DNA of 64,000 nucleotides from NCBI GenBank assembly GCA_963798855.1, contig CAWCUU010000001.1:1178001-1242000 (forward strand). The letters run 5' to 3'. Made by a program: the position numbers and the translations under genes. Below, one piece after another: positions 47,719 through 56,557 of the stretch (positions within the stretch are counted from its first letter, which is position 1; each line of letters starts with the position of its first letter). The notes beneath the pieces were generated by a model. The model had not been told where the DNA came from, made no database searches, and saw only the letters and a program-made list of their open reading frames with translations. The stretch comes from CAWCUU01 sp963798855 (GTDB lineage Bacteria; Gemmatimonadota; Gemmatimonadetes; Longimicrobiales; RSA9).

Positions 47719-47898
47719 CTCTCCTCATCGCCCCGGGGCGACACGCTCCGCGAACGGACCGGCGTCATCCATCCGCTGGATTCCGGTGGGCTCTGCCCTA
47801 CCCGAAATCCGCCATATCCGTACGCTCCGGCGCGCGCGGCCCGGCTATCTTGGAGCAGATCCCCGGCGAGCTCCCGACGGGGCCTACAGGAGGCTGAG

Positions 47899-48144
47899 AT
47901 GGCAGGAAAGCGACCCGATCAGTACCGGATCGCCCCGGACGAGGCGGGCGCGACCGATTACAAGACGTGGCCGAACGATCCGAAGGAGGCGTACCGCCGT
48001 GACAAGCAGCGGCTGCGTCGCTCACAGCGGAAGGAACAATCGAAGCAGCTGCCGCCGGACGTTCCCGAGCCCGCGGCCGAGCGCGCGCGGGAACGTTCGC
48101 AGCCGCACGAGGCCGCGGCCACCGGAGCGGCGTCCGACGGCTAG
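47899..48144 (+). CDS. Small charged hypothetical protein
   Basis: 81 residues, starting AGKRPDQYRIAPDEAGATDYKTWPNDPKEA and then very rich in Arg, Lys, Gln and Glu, likely disordered after residue 30. ATG at 47899 follows AGGAGG, which favours it over a longer frame from 47497. I do not recognise a named family; the N-terminal pattern is of a type seen in stress-related small proteins. Its last four bases overlap the convergent UspA gene. Confidence 0.6.
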   Translation: MAGKRPDQYRIAPDEAGATDYKTWPNDPKEAYRRDKQRLRRSQRKEQSKQLPPDVPEPAAERARERSQPHEAAATGAASDG

Positions 48145-49142
48145 CGCTCGTCCAACGGCTCTGCCGGTTCGGTAGCCAGGAGCGATTTCCGACCGCCGGG
48201 GTTCGCGACCAGCACCGAGCACTCCGCACCGCGCACGACCTTGTCCGCGACGCTGCCGAGGACCGACCGCGCCAGCCCCTTCCGGCCGCGCGTCGTCAGC
48301 GCGATCAGGTCGACGCCTTCCGCATCGGCTGTCTGCAGGATCGCACGCGCGGCGTCGCGAGCGACCGGCGTCGCGAGGCGAATTCGGGTGACGCCGTCGT
48401 GCATCCGGGAGGCGATGTCCTCCAGTTCGCGCATCGCGGCGTTCTCCAGCACGGCCACCGCACCGCCCTCGGTCTGCAGCCGCCCCGGCGAGTAGGCGCG
48501 TCCTTGCTCGTACGTCGGCGCCACCACCCGCAGCAGCGTGAACGTCGCGCCGGCCGAGGCGACGGCGCGTGCCGGCCGGATCACGAGATCCGCATCCGTC
48601 GACGCATCGATCGGGATGAGCACGCGACGGAACGGAGCGGGCGGCCCCGCCCGCGGCTCCGGGACGCGCACCAGCAACAGCGGAACGGGGCTCCGTCGCA
48701 CGAGCGCGTCCGCGACGCTGCCGAGCCACGCGCGGCTGAAGCCCCCGCGCCCGTGGGTGGTGAGGACGATGAGCTCGATCGCGTGTCTGCGTGCGTACGC
48801 GGACAGCAGGCGCGCGATTCCCACCCGTGACGGCCCGCCGTACGCGCGCTCGGCCTTGCGATCGCGCAGCAGCGCGTGCAGCACGGGGTGCCCCAGGTGC
48901 GCCGCCGCACGCTCCGCGGTCCGGCCGAGATAGGCCTCCACCGCTTCCTCGATCGTGCGCGCCGGCTCGTCTCCGGGCCCGGGCTCCGGCCCGGAGAGCA
49001 GCGTGCGCACCTGGACGAGGTGCAGGCGCGCGCGAGTCGCCTCGGCCAGCTGCAGTGCACGCTCCAGCCCCGCCTCGGCGAACGTCGAGCCGTCCAGCGG
49101 CACGAGGATCGCGCCGATGCTGCCTCCGAGCTGCGTGTTCAT
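48141..49142 (-). CDS. Universal stress protein, tandem UspA domains
   Basis: A 333-residue protein with two well-kept Usp domains: TTHGRGGFSRAWLGSVADALV and TTRGRKGLARSVLGSVADKVV are complete nucleotide-binding loops, so both halves may bind ATP. Last gene of an operon: its ATG overlaps the glgX stop (ATGA, 49139-49142). Confidence 0.9.
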   Translation of the reverse strand: MNTQLGGSIGAILVPLDGSTFAEAGLERALQLAEATRARLHLVQVRTLLSGPEPGPGDEPARTIEEAVEAYLGRTAERAAAHLGHPVLHALLRDRKAERAYGGPSRVGIARLLSAYARRHAIELIVLTTHGRGGFSRAWLGSVADALVRRSPVPLLLVRVPEPRAGPPAPFRRVLIPIDASTDADLVIRPARAVASAGATFTLLRVVAPTYEQGRAYSPGRLQTEGGAVAVLENAAMRELEDIASRMHDGVTRIRLATPVARDAARAILQTADAEGVDLIALTTRGRKGLARSVLGSVADKVVRGAECSVLVANPGGRKSLLATEPAEPLDER

Positions 49143-51373
49143 CGGGCTCCCCGCTCGTCCGCGCTGTCGCGCGCATCGCCGCTCCGCCCGCGCACCAGCA
49201 CGGCCACGGAGTGCGCCGCGAGCGGATAGATCGACGAGCCCAGCGGCGGCTCCTGTCCCGCCTCCGCGACGTCATCGGGGACCTCCAGGCCCGTGTCGAC
49301 GGCGCGCCACCACTGCGTGGCCGCACCCTCGGCGATCGTGAACGGCACCGACGTCGCGCCGGCGTTGACCATCACGTACAGGTCGTCATCGCGCTCGCTC
49401 GCGCCGCTCAGAAAGAAGGCGAGGCAACGCGAGTCCGGCGACAGGTCCACGATGCCCGTCGCACCGTACCATCGCACATCACCCCGCCAGAAGCGGCTGC
49501 GGGCGAGCGAAGGGTGCGCCCGGCGGAACGCGACCATCCGTCTCACGAAGCGGTGGAAGTCCCGCTCCCGCTCGAGCCGTCCCCAGTCGAGCCAGCTCGT
49601 CTCGTTGTCCTGGTTGTACGGGTTGCTGTTGCCGCCCTGCGTCTGCAGGAACTCGTCGCCGGCGCGCAGCATCGGCGTTCCGTTCGCGATCAGGAGCAGC
49701 GCGCAGAAGTTGCGGGCCTGGCGACGTCGCAGTCGCGCCACTTCCGTCGGCACGCCCTCGTCGCCCTCCCAGTCGCAGTTCCAGGCGTGCTCCTGCTCGG
49801 GTCCGTCCCGATTGCCTTCCCCGTTCGCCTCGTTCCGCTTCCGCTCGTAGCTGACCAGGTCGTACAGCGTGAAGCCGTCGTGGCTCGCGAAGTAGTTCAC
49901 GCTCTGGTACGGGTGGAACGGAGCGGCCGGGTCGTCGGGGAAGAGGTCGTCGCTGCCGTAGAGTCGCTGCATGAGCGGGCCGACCAGCCCCGGGTCACCG
50001 CGCAGGAAGCGGCGCAGGTCATCCCGGAAGCGGCCGTTCCACTGCGCCCAGGTGATCCCGGGCAGCGCGCGGCCGAGCAAGGACGCGCCGGTAGGGTCCC
50101 ACGGCTCTGCGATGAGACGCAGGTCCGCGAGCTCCGGGTCGCTGATCACGTCGCCGAACACGCCGAAGTCTTCCGGTGCCAGGCTGCCGTCCGGCTGCCG
50201 CGCGAACACGGAGGCGAGGTCGAAGCGGAAGCCATCCACGTGCATCTCCGCCGCCCAGAACCGCAGCGAATCCGTTATGAGCTTGCGCACGTACCGATTC
50301 GCCGTGTGCAGCGTGTTGCCGACGCCGGTCAGATTCGCGTACGGGTGCGCGGGATCGTCCGTCATGAGGTAGTAGGTGCTGTTGTCGATCCCCTTCAGGG
50401 AGTATGTCGGCCCGCGGTGGTCCGCCTCGCCCGTGTGGTTGTAGACGACGTCCAGGATCACCTCCATTCCGGCCCTGTGCAGCGCTCCGACCAGGGTGTG
50501 GAACTCGGCCAGCCGTCGTTCGGGCGTCGCGGTCGCGCAGTAGCCGGCGTTCGGTGCGAAGAAGCCGATCGGCATGTACCCCCAGTAGTCGCCGGCCTGC
50601 GGATCCAGCTGGAAGACGGGCATCAGCTCCACTGCAGTGACGCCCAGGTCCTTCAGATAGGGGATCCGGTCGACGATCCCGAGAAACGTGCCCCGGCGCT
50701 CCGGCGCCACATCCGGCGCGCGCATTGTGAAGCCCCGCACGTGCAGCTCGTAGATCAGCGTGTCCGCTTCGTGACGGGGGCGCGTCTCGTCGTCGCGTGG
50801 AAAGCGGTCGGCCGCGGCCCTGACCACGCCGAGCGGCGCGCGCCCCGCGTTCGAGCCGGCCCGCCGCGCGGCGTCTCGATCGAACGCGGCAGGGAAGTGA
50901 ACCGCACGGGCGTACGGGTCGAGCAACACCTTCTCGGCATCGAACGCGTGCCACTCCACACGCGAGACCGGTGCCGGCCCATCCACCGAGTAGGCATAAT
51001 AGCGCGCGTCATCGAGCGCCGCCGCCGGAAGGCAGCAGTGCCAGATCCGGCCGGACCAATGCGTCAGCGGGTCGAGCGGGAAGCGCAGCAGCGGAGTCCC
51101 CGAATCATCGCCGTACAGCAGCAGCGTGACGCGCTCCGCGTGCTTCGAGTAGAGCGCGAAGTTGTACGCGCGCTCCTCCTCGAGCCAGCTCACGCCCTGC
51201 GGCACGGCGCTGCCCTCGCGGGCCTTCCACCCGTCCTCCTGGGGGCGGGACTGCACCGGCTGCGTTTCGGTCCGGGGCGAGAGCCCCGGCTGCGGCAGCG
51301 CCATCGCCACTTCGTGGCGGGGGAGCGCCGTCGCAGACTCGTGGCGCGGGAGCGGCGGTGCCGGCCGGATCAC
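49139..51373 (-). CDS. glgX: Glycogen debranching enzyme (isoamylase type)
   Basis: Cleaves alpha-1,6 branches of glycogen limit dextrins. 744 residues. N-terminal CBM48 (GVSWLEEERAYNFALYSKHAERVTLLLY), then the GH13 barrel: DVVYNHT, GFRFDLASVF with the nucleophile Asp near residue 383, IAEPWD with the acid/base Glu near 423, and NYFASHDGFTLYD near 493. C-terminal GNSNPYNQDNETSWLDW is typical of GlgX. A low-complexity Pro/Ser/His segment fills the first 60 residues. GTG at 51373 overlaps the stop of the Cys-rich gene (GTGA), which decides this start. The pairing with a UspA gene suggests glycogen mobilisation under stress. Confidence 0.88.
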   Translation of the reverse strand: MIRPAPPLPRHESATALPRHEVAMALPQPGLSPRTETQPVQSRPQEDGWKAREGSAVPQGVSWLEEERAYNFALYSKHAERVTLLLYGDDSGTPLLRFPLDPLTHWSGRIWHCCLPAAALDDARYYAYSVDGPAPVSRVEWHAFDAEKVLLDPYARAVHFPAAFDRDAARRAGSNAGRAPLGVVRAAADRFPRDDETRPRHEADTLIYELHVRGFTMRAPDVAPERRGTFLGIVDRIPYLKDLGVTAVELMPVFQLDPQAGDYWGYMPIGFFAPNAGYCATATPERRLAEFHTLVGALHRAGMEVILDVVYNHTGEADHRGPTYSLKGIDNSTYYLMTDDPAHPYANLTGVGNTLHTANRYVRKLITDSLRFWAAEMHVDGFRFDLASVFARQPDGSLAPEDFGVFGDVISDPELADLRLIAEPWDPTGASLLGRALPGITWAQWNGRFRDDLRRFLRGDPGLVGPLMQRLYGSDDLFPDDPAAPFHPYQSVNYFASHDGFTLYDLVSYERKRNEANGEGNRDGPEQEHAWNCDWEGDEGVPTEVARLRRRQARNFCALLLIANGTPMLRAGDEFLQTQGGNSNPYNQDNETSWLDWGRLERERDFHRFVRRMVAFRRAHPSLARSRFWRGDVRWYGATGIVDLSPDSRCLAFFLSGASERDDDLYVMVNAGATSVPFTIAEGAATQWWRAVDTGLEVPDDVAEAGQEPPLGSSIYPLAAHSVAVLVRGRSGDARDSADERGAR

Positions 51374-51660
51374 GGCCACTCCGTCCGTCCGGCGAGAGAC
51401 GGTGCGTTGACGTTGATCCGCTCGACCTGGATGCGCGACGCACACGCCATCGGGATCTCGTAGACGTGGCCGTCCTCCATCTCGACGCGTACGCCGTCGG
51501 GGCGTACCTCGCGGCACAGTACCCTCGCGCCCGGCCGCAACCTGCATGGGGCGCACAGCCTGCCGGTCTCGTCGCAGAGCAGACAGCGCAGGACGATCCT
51601 CTGGCCGGCTTCGACGTCGTCCAGTGTCGCGAGGCTCGACGGGACCGTAGATATTGGCAT
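51370..51660 (-). CDS. Cys-rich small protein, FeoA-like or zinc-binding (unrecognised)
   Basis: 96 residues. The centre has CLLCDETGRLCAPC, a four-Cys pattern, and the C-terminal half (CREVRPDGVRVEMEDGHVYEIPMACASRIQVE) resembles a small beta-barrel. Family not certain. It starts the operon with glgX and UspA through overlapping stop and start codons; the upstream site D points toward it. It may be a small metal- or redox-responsive factor. Confidence 0.55.
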   Translation of the reverse strand: MPISTVPSSLATLDDVEAGQRIVLRCLLCDETGRLCAPCRLRPGARVLCREVRPDGVRVEMEDGHVYEIPMACASRIQVERINVNAPSLAGRTEWP

Positions 51661-51696
51661 GGATACCTCCGTCCGGGGACCACGGAGTAACGATCC

Positions 51697-51752
51697 AAGT
51701 TGTACCCCGGAGGCTCGGCTGTCTGTAGGCGATTGCCTGAGCCGGTGTGGGG
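51697..51752 (-). promoter_or_regulatory. Candidate stress-regulon site D, upstream of the Cys-rich/glgX/UspA operon
   Basis: On the minus strand: CCCCACA (51752-51746), TCAG (51740-51737), CCTACAG (51729-51723), the same order and spacing as site A. It continues CAGACA and then CAACTT at 17 bp or TACAAC at 15 bp, so the -10 is weak. The gap also holds the start region of pncB on the other strand. Confidence 0.48.
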
Positions 51753-51807
51753 TAGGGAACCGGACGCGCGGCACGCGCTCGAAGTGCTCGGCGTCGGAAG
51801 GAGACTC

Positions 51808-53178
51808 ATGGGCGGCCCGCTCTCGCTGCGCGAGCATCCGGCTCTCTTCACCGATCTGTACGAGCTGACGATGCTCCAGGCCTATTGGAGCGAGGGGATG
51901 ACCGGCCGCGCCGTCTTCAGCCTGCACGTGCGCAGGCTGCCCGCCCGACGCAACTACCTGATCGCCTGTGGACTCTCGGATGCGCTGCGCTACCTGCGAA
52001 AGCTGCGCTTCGCGCCGGACGACCTGGAGTTCCTCTCGGGACTCGGTCCCTTCCGCGACGAGTTCCTGCGTTGGCTCCAGGACTTCCGCTTCACCGGTGA
52101 CGTTCACGCCGTGCCGGAGGGCACGCCCGTCTTCGCACAGGAGCCGCTCCTTGAGGTGGAGGCGCCCATCGCGGAAGGGCAGCTCGTCGAGACGTACCTG
52201 ATGAACCAGGTCCATCTGCAGACCCTGCTCGCCTCGAAGGCCGCTCGCATCGTCCGCGCCGCGGCGGGCCGCCCGGTCGTGGATTTCGGGCTGCGCCGTA
52301 TCCACGGCGCGGACGCCGGCCTCAAGGCCGCGCGGGCCTTTCACATCGCCGGCGTGGCCTCGACCAGCAACGTGCTCGCCGGCCGCGTATACGGCGTTCC
52401 GACGTCCGGCACGATGGCGCACAGCTACGTCCAGGCTCACGACTCGGAGCTCGAGGCGTTCCGCCGTTTCGCGGAGTTGTATCCGGAGACCACGCTCCTC
52501 GTCGACACGTACGATTCCATCGCGGGCGTCGAGCGCGTGGTCGAGCTCGCGCACGAGCTGGGCGACGCCTTCCGCGTCGGCGCGGTCCGCCTCGATTCCG
52601 GCGACCTGGCCGACCTCGCCCGACGCGCTCGCGCCATCCTCGACGCCGCCGGACTCGACGACGTGCGTATCTTCGCCAGCGGCGGCCTCGACGAGAACGG
52701 CATCGCCGGGCTGCTCGGACAGGGCGCCCCCATCGACGGCTTCGGCGTCGGCTCCCACATGGGCGCCTCCAGTGATGCGCCGGTGCTCGACATCGCCTAC
52801 AAGCTCACCGAGTACGGCGGCCGCGGACGCATCAAGCTCTCGCCGGAGAAGGTCGTCTACCCGGGACGGAAGCAGATCTTCCGCTTCGAGCGCGGCGGCC
52901 GGGCGACGGGCGACGTGGTCGCCGCGGCCGCCGAGCGCGTCGCGGGACGCCCGCTGCTCCGCGCGGTGATGAGCGAGGGGGAGCTGCTGGCGGGTGCGGA
53001 CGAGCCGCTGGACCGGATCCGCGCCCGCGCCGCCGACGAGCTCGCACGGCTGCCCGGCCACCTGCTCGCGCTCGAGCCTGCCATCCCACCCTATCCGGTC
53101 GAGATCAGCCGTCGCCTCCGCGAGCGGCGAAGAGCGCTGGCCGCCGAGCACACCGGAGCGGATCCCGATGGGCGTTGA
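51808..53178 (+). CDS. pncB: Nicotinate phosphoribosyltransferase
   Basis: Salvages nicotinate to nicotinate mononucleotide with PRPP and ATP. 456 residues. TDLYELTMLQAYW at the N-terminus, RRLPARRNYLIACGL, LASKAARIVRAAAGRPVVDFGLRRIHG, GVPTSGTMAHSYVQAH and VDTYDSIAGVERVVELA are characteristic. ATG at 51808 follows AAGGAG; the frame opens earlier but without a ribosome site. Overlaps the P-ATPase start by 11 bp, so the two are coupled. Links to PRPP synthetase at the window start. Confidence 0.9.
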   Translation: MGGPLSLREHPALFTDLYELTMLQAYWSEGMTGRAVFSLHVRRLPARRNYLIACGLSDALRYLRKLRFAPDDLEFLSGLGPFRDEFLRWLQDFRFTGDVHAVPEGTPVFAQEPLLEVEAPIAEGQLVETYLMNQVHLQTLLASKAARIVRAAAGRPVVDFGLRRIHGADAGLKAARAFHIAGVASTSNVLAGRVYGVPTSGTMAHSYVQAHDSELEAFRRFAELYPETTLLVDTYDSIAGVERVVELAHELGDAFRVGAVRLDSGDLADLARRARAILDAAGLDDVRIFASGGLDENGIAGLLGQGAPIDGFGVGSHMGASSDAPVLDIAYKLTEYGGRGRIKLSPEKVVYPGRKQIFRFERGGRATGDVVAAAAERVAGRPLLRAVMSEGELLAGADEPLDRIRARAADELARLPGHLLALEPAIPPYPVEISRRLRERRRALAAEHTGADPDGR

Positions 53179-55771
53179 GGCCGTGGCCGGGCCTAAGACG
53201 GCGGCCGCGTTCTGGAGCCGGACGGGCGCGGACCTGATGCTCGATCTCGCCTCCCGCTCCGCCGGCCTGAGCCCGTGGGAGGTCCGGGCGCGGCGCGACC
53301 GCTGGGGGCCCAACGTCGCGCATGCGCCGGTGCGACACCGCTCGTTGCGCCTCCTCGCCGGCCAGCTCCGAAGCCCCATCGCCTTCCTGCTCGCTCTCAC
53401 GGCCCTGCTGTCCGCGTTCGTCGGCGAGGTCGTGGACGCATCGATCATCCTGGCGATCCTGCTGGGCGCCGGCCTCCTCGCCTTCTGGCAGGAGCGCCGC
53501 GCCGCGCTGGTCGTCGAGGAGCTGCTGGACCTTATCCGCACGACCGTCCGCGTCCGGCGCGACGGCAACGAGGAGGAGATTCCGCTCGAGGACGTGGTGC
53601 CGGGCGACATCGTCATCCTCAACGCGGGCGATCTCGTGCCCGCCGACTGCAGGCTCCTCGCTTCGCGCGATCTCGCCGTCGACGAGTCCATCCTCACCGG
53701 TGAGTCGTTTCCGGTCTCCAAGGCGCCGCCGCCGGTGAGGGCGGATGCCGCCCTGGCGGAGCGCTCGAGCGCGCTGTTCCACGGTACGCACGTGATCAGC
53801 GGAACCGCGACCGCCCTCGTCGTGCAGACCGGCGGGCGCACGCTCTTCGGCTCGCTCGCCGAAGAGCTGGACTACCGTAGGCCGGAGTCGGAGTTCGAGC
53901 GCGGCGTGCGACGCTTCGGTTACCTCCTGCTGGAGGTCACGCTCGTGCTGGTGCTCGTCGTATTCGCCGTCAATGTCGCGTTCGCGCGTCCGGTGCTCGA
54001 CGTCCTCCTGTTTTCCCTCGCGCTGGCGGTCGGCCTCACGCCACAGCTTTTGCCCGCGATCGTCTCCGTCACGCTCTCCCAGGGCGCGCGCCACATGGCC
54101 AAGAGGGATGTCGTGGTCCGTCGCCTGGTCGCGATCGAGGATTTCGGCGGCATGCAGATCCTGTGCACCGACAAGACCGGAACACTGACGGAAGGACGCG
54201 TCCGCGTGCAGGCCGCTCTCGACGTGAACGGCGATGAGTCGGAGGGCCTGCGCCGGCTGGCCTGGCTGAACGCCACGTTCCAGGCCGGCTTCGACAATCC
54301 GGTGGACGTCGCGCTCCGCGCGGAGCCGGGGCAGGACGGGTCGGGCGTCCGCAAGCTCGATGAGGTGCCCTACGACTTCGTTCGCCGGCGGCTCAGCGTG
54401 CTTCTGGAGCTGCCGGACCGATCGCGCCTGCTCGTGACCAAGGGGGCGGTGGCCGAGGTGCTCTCGGTGTGCAGCCAGCCGGACGCGGATGGGGTCCGTC
54501 GGCGAGGTCGGCTACTGGCGCGATGCGGTCGGGCGCCGGGTCGAGGAGCTTTCGCGCGCAGGGGCTGCGCTGCCTCGGCGTGGCGATCCCGGCCGATGCA
54601 GGGGGCGGACGTCCGCGTCGCGGGCGGACGAGCGGGACATGGTCTTCGCCGGGATCCTCGGTCGCTCTGCCGACCCCCTGAAGCCGCGGGCGCCGGAGGC
54701 CCTCGCGCGCCTTGCGGCGCTCGGGCATCGTGGTGAAGATGATCACCGGTGACAACCGCCTCGTGGCCGCGACCGTCGCCGCGCGCGGTGGGCCTCTCGG
54801 CGCGCCGCATCGTGACCGGCGAGGAGGTGTCCAGGCTCACGGACCGTGCGCTGCGCACGTCGCGTACGTTCGTCGACGTCTTCGCCGAGATGGACCCCAA
54901 CCAGAAGGAGCGGGTCATCGCCGCCCTCGGGCGGCGGCACTTCCGTCGGCTTTCTCGGCGATGGCATCAACGACGCGGCGGCGCTCCACGCGGCCGACAT
55001 AGGGATCTCCGTGGACACGGCCGTGGACGTCACCCGGCGCGCGGCCGACATGGTGCTGTTGCGCAAGGACCTCGAGGTGCTCGCGCGACGGCGTCGAGGA
55101 AGGGCGGCGCGCGTTCGCCAACACCCTCAAGTACGTGTTCGTCACGACCAGCGCGAACTTCGGCAACATGTTCAGCATGGCCGGCGCCTCGCTGCGTCGC
55201 GGCGTTCCTGCCGATGCTGCCGAAGCAGATCCTGCTGCTGAACGTGCTGAGCGACCTTCCCGCGATGGCCATCGCGACGGACCGCCTCGACCCGGAGCTC
55301 GTCGCCCATCCGCGGCGCTGGGACGTGCCGTTCATCCGCGACTTCATGGTCACCTTCGGACTGGTCAGCTCCTTCTTCGACTTCCTCACGTTCGGCATCC
55401 TGATCCTGCTCGGCCTTCCCGCGGCGCAGTTCCGCACTGCCTGGTTCATCGAGTCGGTTCTGAGCGAGATCTTCGTCCTGCTCGTGATCCGTACCGCGCG
55501 GCGCTTCTACCGGAGCGCCCCGTCGTGGCCGCTGCTGGCGGCCACGGTCGCGGTCGCCGCGCTCACGCTCGCCCTGCCTTATCTGCCGGGTGTCGCGCTG
55601 CTCGGCTTCGCGCCGCTGCCCGCACGCCTGATGGCGGCGCTGCTGGCCGTCACGGCGTTGCTGGTGCTCGCCTCGGAGGCCGCCAAGCGACGCTTCTTCG
55701 GTGGGCATTCCCCGGACGGCATGCTTCCCCCCGTGCGCGGAGCGCGCGCCACCCTCAGCCGCCACACGTAG
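53168..55771 (+). pseudogene. Magnesium-type P-ATPase (MgtA-like), nine frameshifts
   Basis: The first ~440 codons are clean: SPIAFLLALTALLSAFVGEVVDAS helices, DESILTGESFP near residue 176, and the phosphorylation site LCTDKTGTLTEG near 334. From 54480 to 55200 the frame changes nine times, each time by one extra base (near 54490, 54555, 54595, 54630, 54722, 54790, 54935, 55088, 55196). Repaired, it reads IVVKMITGDNRLVAATVAA, VGFLGDGINDAAALHAADIGIS and LPMLPKQILLLNVLSDLP, then stays in frame to the stop at 55771. Nine insertions return to the original phase. The domain order and sequence suit a P3B magnesium transporter. Overlaps pncB. Whether it is dead or an assembly error is open. Confidence 0.8.
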
Positions 55772-55835
55772 CTCCGCGAGTCGGGATCGCCTGGAGAACC
55801 GTCGCCGATTCACGGATGCGAGCCGCGTTGCGTGT

Positions 55836-55988
55836 GCCGCCGCAACCCGAAGGGAGCAGGGGGGTTGCGGCCTCACTCATCGTTGCTCGTCGTCGCCATA
55901 GCGCTGCTATGACTCCTTCTCGCGCCTTGATTGAGGCTCCGCAAGCCCCCTGCTCGCGGCCGCCCTCCCATTTTTCAGCGACCTGCTA
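55836..55988. repeat. Diverged copy of the MITE-like element
   Basis: Shares blocks with the element at 21041-21221 in the same order: GCCGCAACCC, GGTTGCG, then CTCGTCGTC and GCGGCCGC-like segments, and ends with TTTTTCAGCGACCTGCTA. The centre has a CATAGC-GCT-GCTATG hairpin. The ends no longer match perfectly. It fills most of the 331-bp gap 55772-56102, where no gene is seen. Confidence 0.5.
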
Positions 55989-56102
55989 AAAGCCCCCCCG
56001 CATTCGCCCACCCACCCGATGGTGGAACACGTCCCCGGGCCGCCGGATTCGCAGGAGTGGTTGAAGCGAGCAGCAAGCACCCTGCATGGAGGCATCACCA
56101 AC

Positions 56103-56516
56103 ATGTTCACGTCACGACACGCAACACGCCGCGCCGTCGGCGGTTTCGCAATGCTGGCCCTGATCGGAATGCTCGCCTACGCGTGCGGCGGCAGCGGCTA
56201 CAGCACCGGGCCGGACAACGGCAACGGCAACGGAAACGGCAACGGCACCTCGGGCAACACCACCTCGATCGACATGGTCGGCACCGCATTCACGCCGGCG
56301 ACCGATACGGTCGCGGTCGGCGCGACGGTCACGTGGACGAACCAGAGCAACTTCGCCCACACCGTCTCGGCGAATGACGGGTCGTTCGACAGCGGGCAGC
56401 TGACGAACGGTCAGACGTTCCAGCACACGTACGACGCGATCGGCTCCTATCCCTATTACTGCAAGAACCACGGCTCGCCGACCACGGGCATGAGGGGCGT
56501 CATCATCGTGAAGTAG
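56103..56516 (+). CDS. Cupredoxin (plastocyanin/azurin-like) lipoprotein
   Basis: A 137-residue lipid-anchored copper protein. Signal GGFAMLALIGMLAYACGG with a lipobox-like Cys, then a Gly/Asn repeat (NGNGNGNGNG) linker, and a cupredoxin fold with copper ligands His in NFAHTVS, Cys and His in YPYYCKNHG, and Met in TTGMRG. Possibly an electron carrier or copper-binding protein. First of three cupredoxins within 5 kb. Confidence 0.86.
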   Translation: MFTSRHATRRAVGGFAMLALIGMLAYACGGSGYSTGPDNGNGNGNGNGTSGNTTSIDMVGTAFTPATDTVAVGATVTWTNQSNFAHTVSANDGSFDSGQLTNGQTFQHTYDAIGSYPYYCKNHGSPTTGMRGVIIVK

Positions 56517-56557
56517 GCGACGACGCCGGGAGTGCTCTCCGCCTCCCTGCGGCGGAC

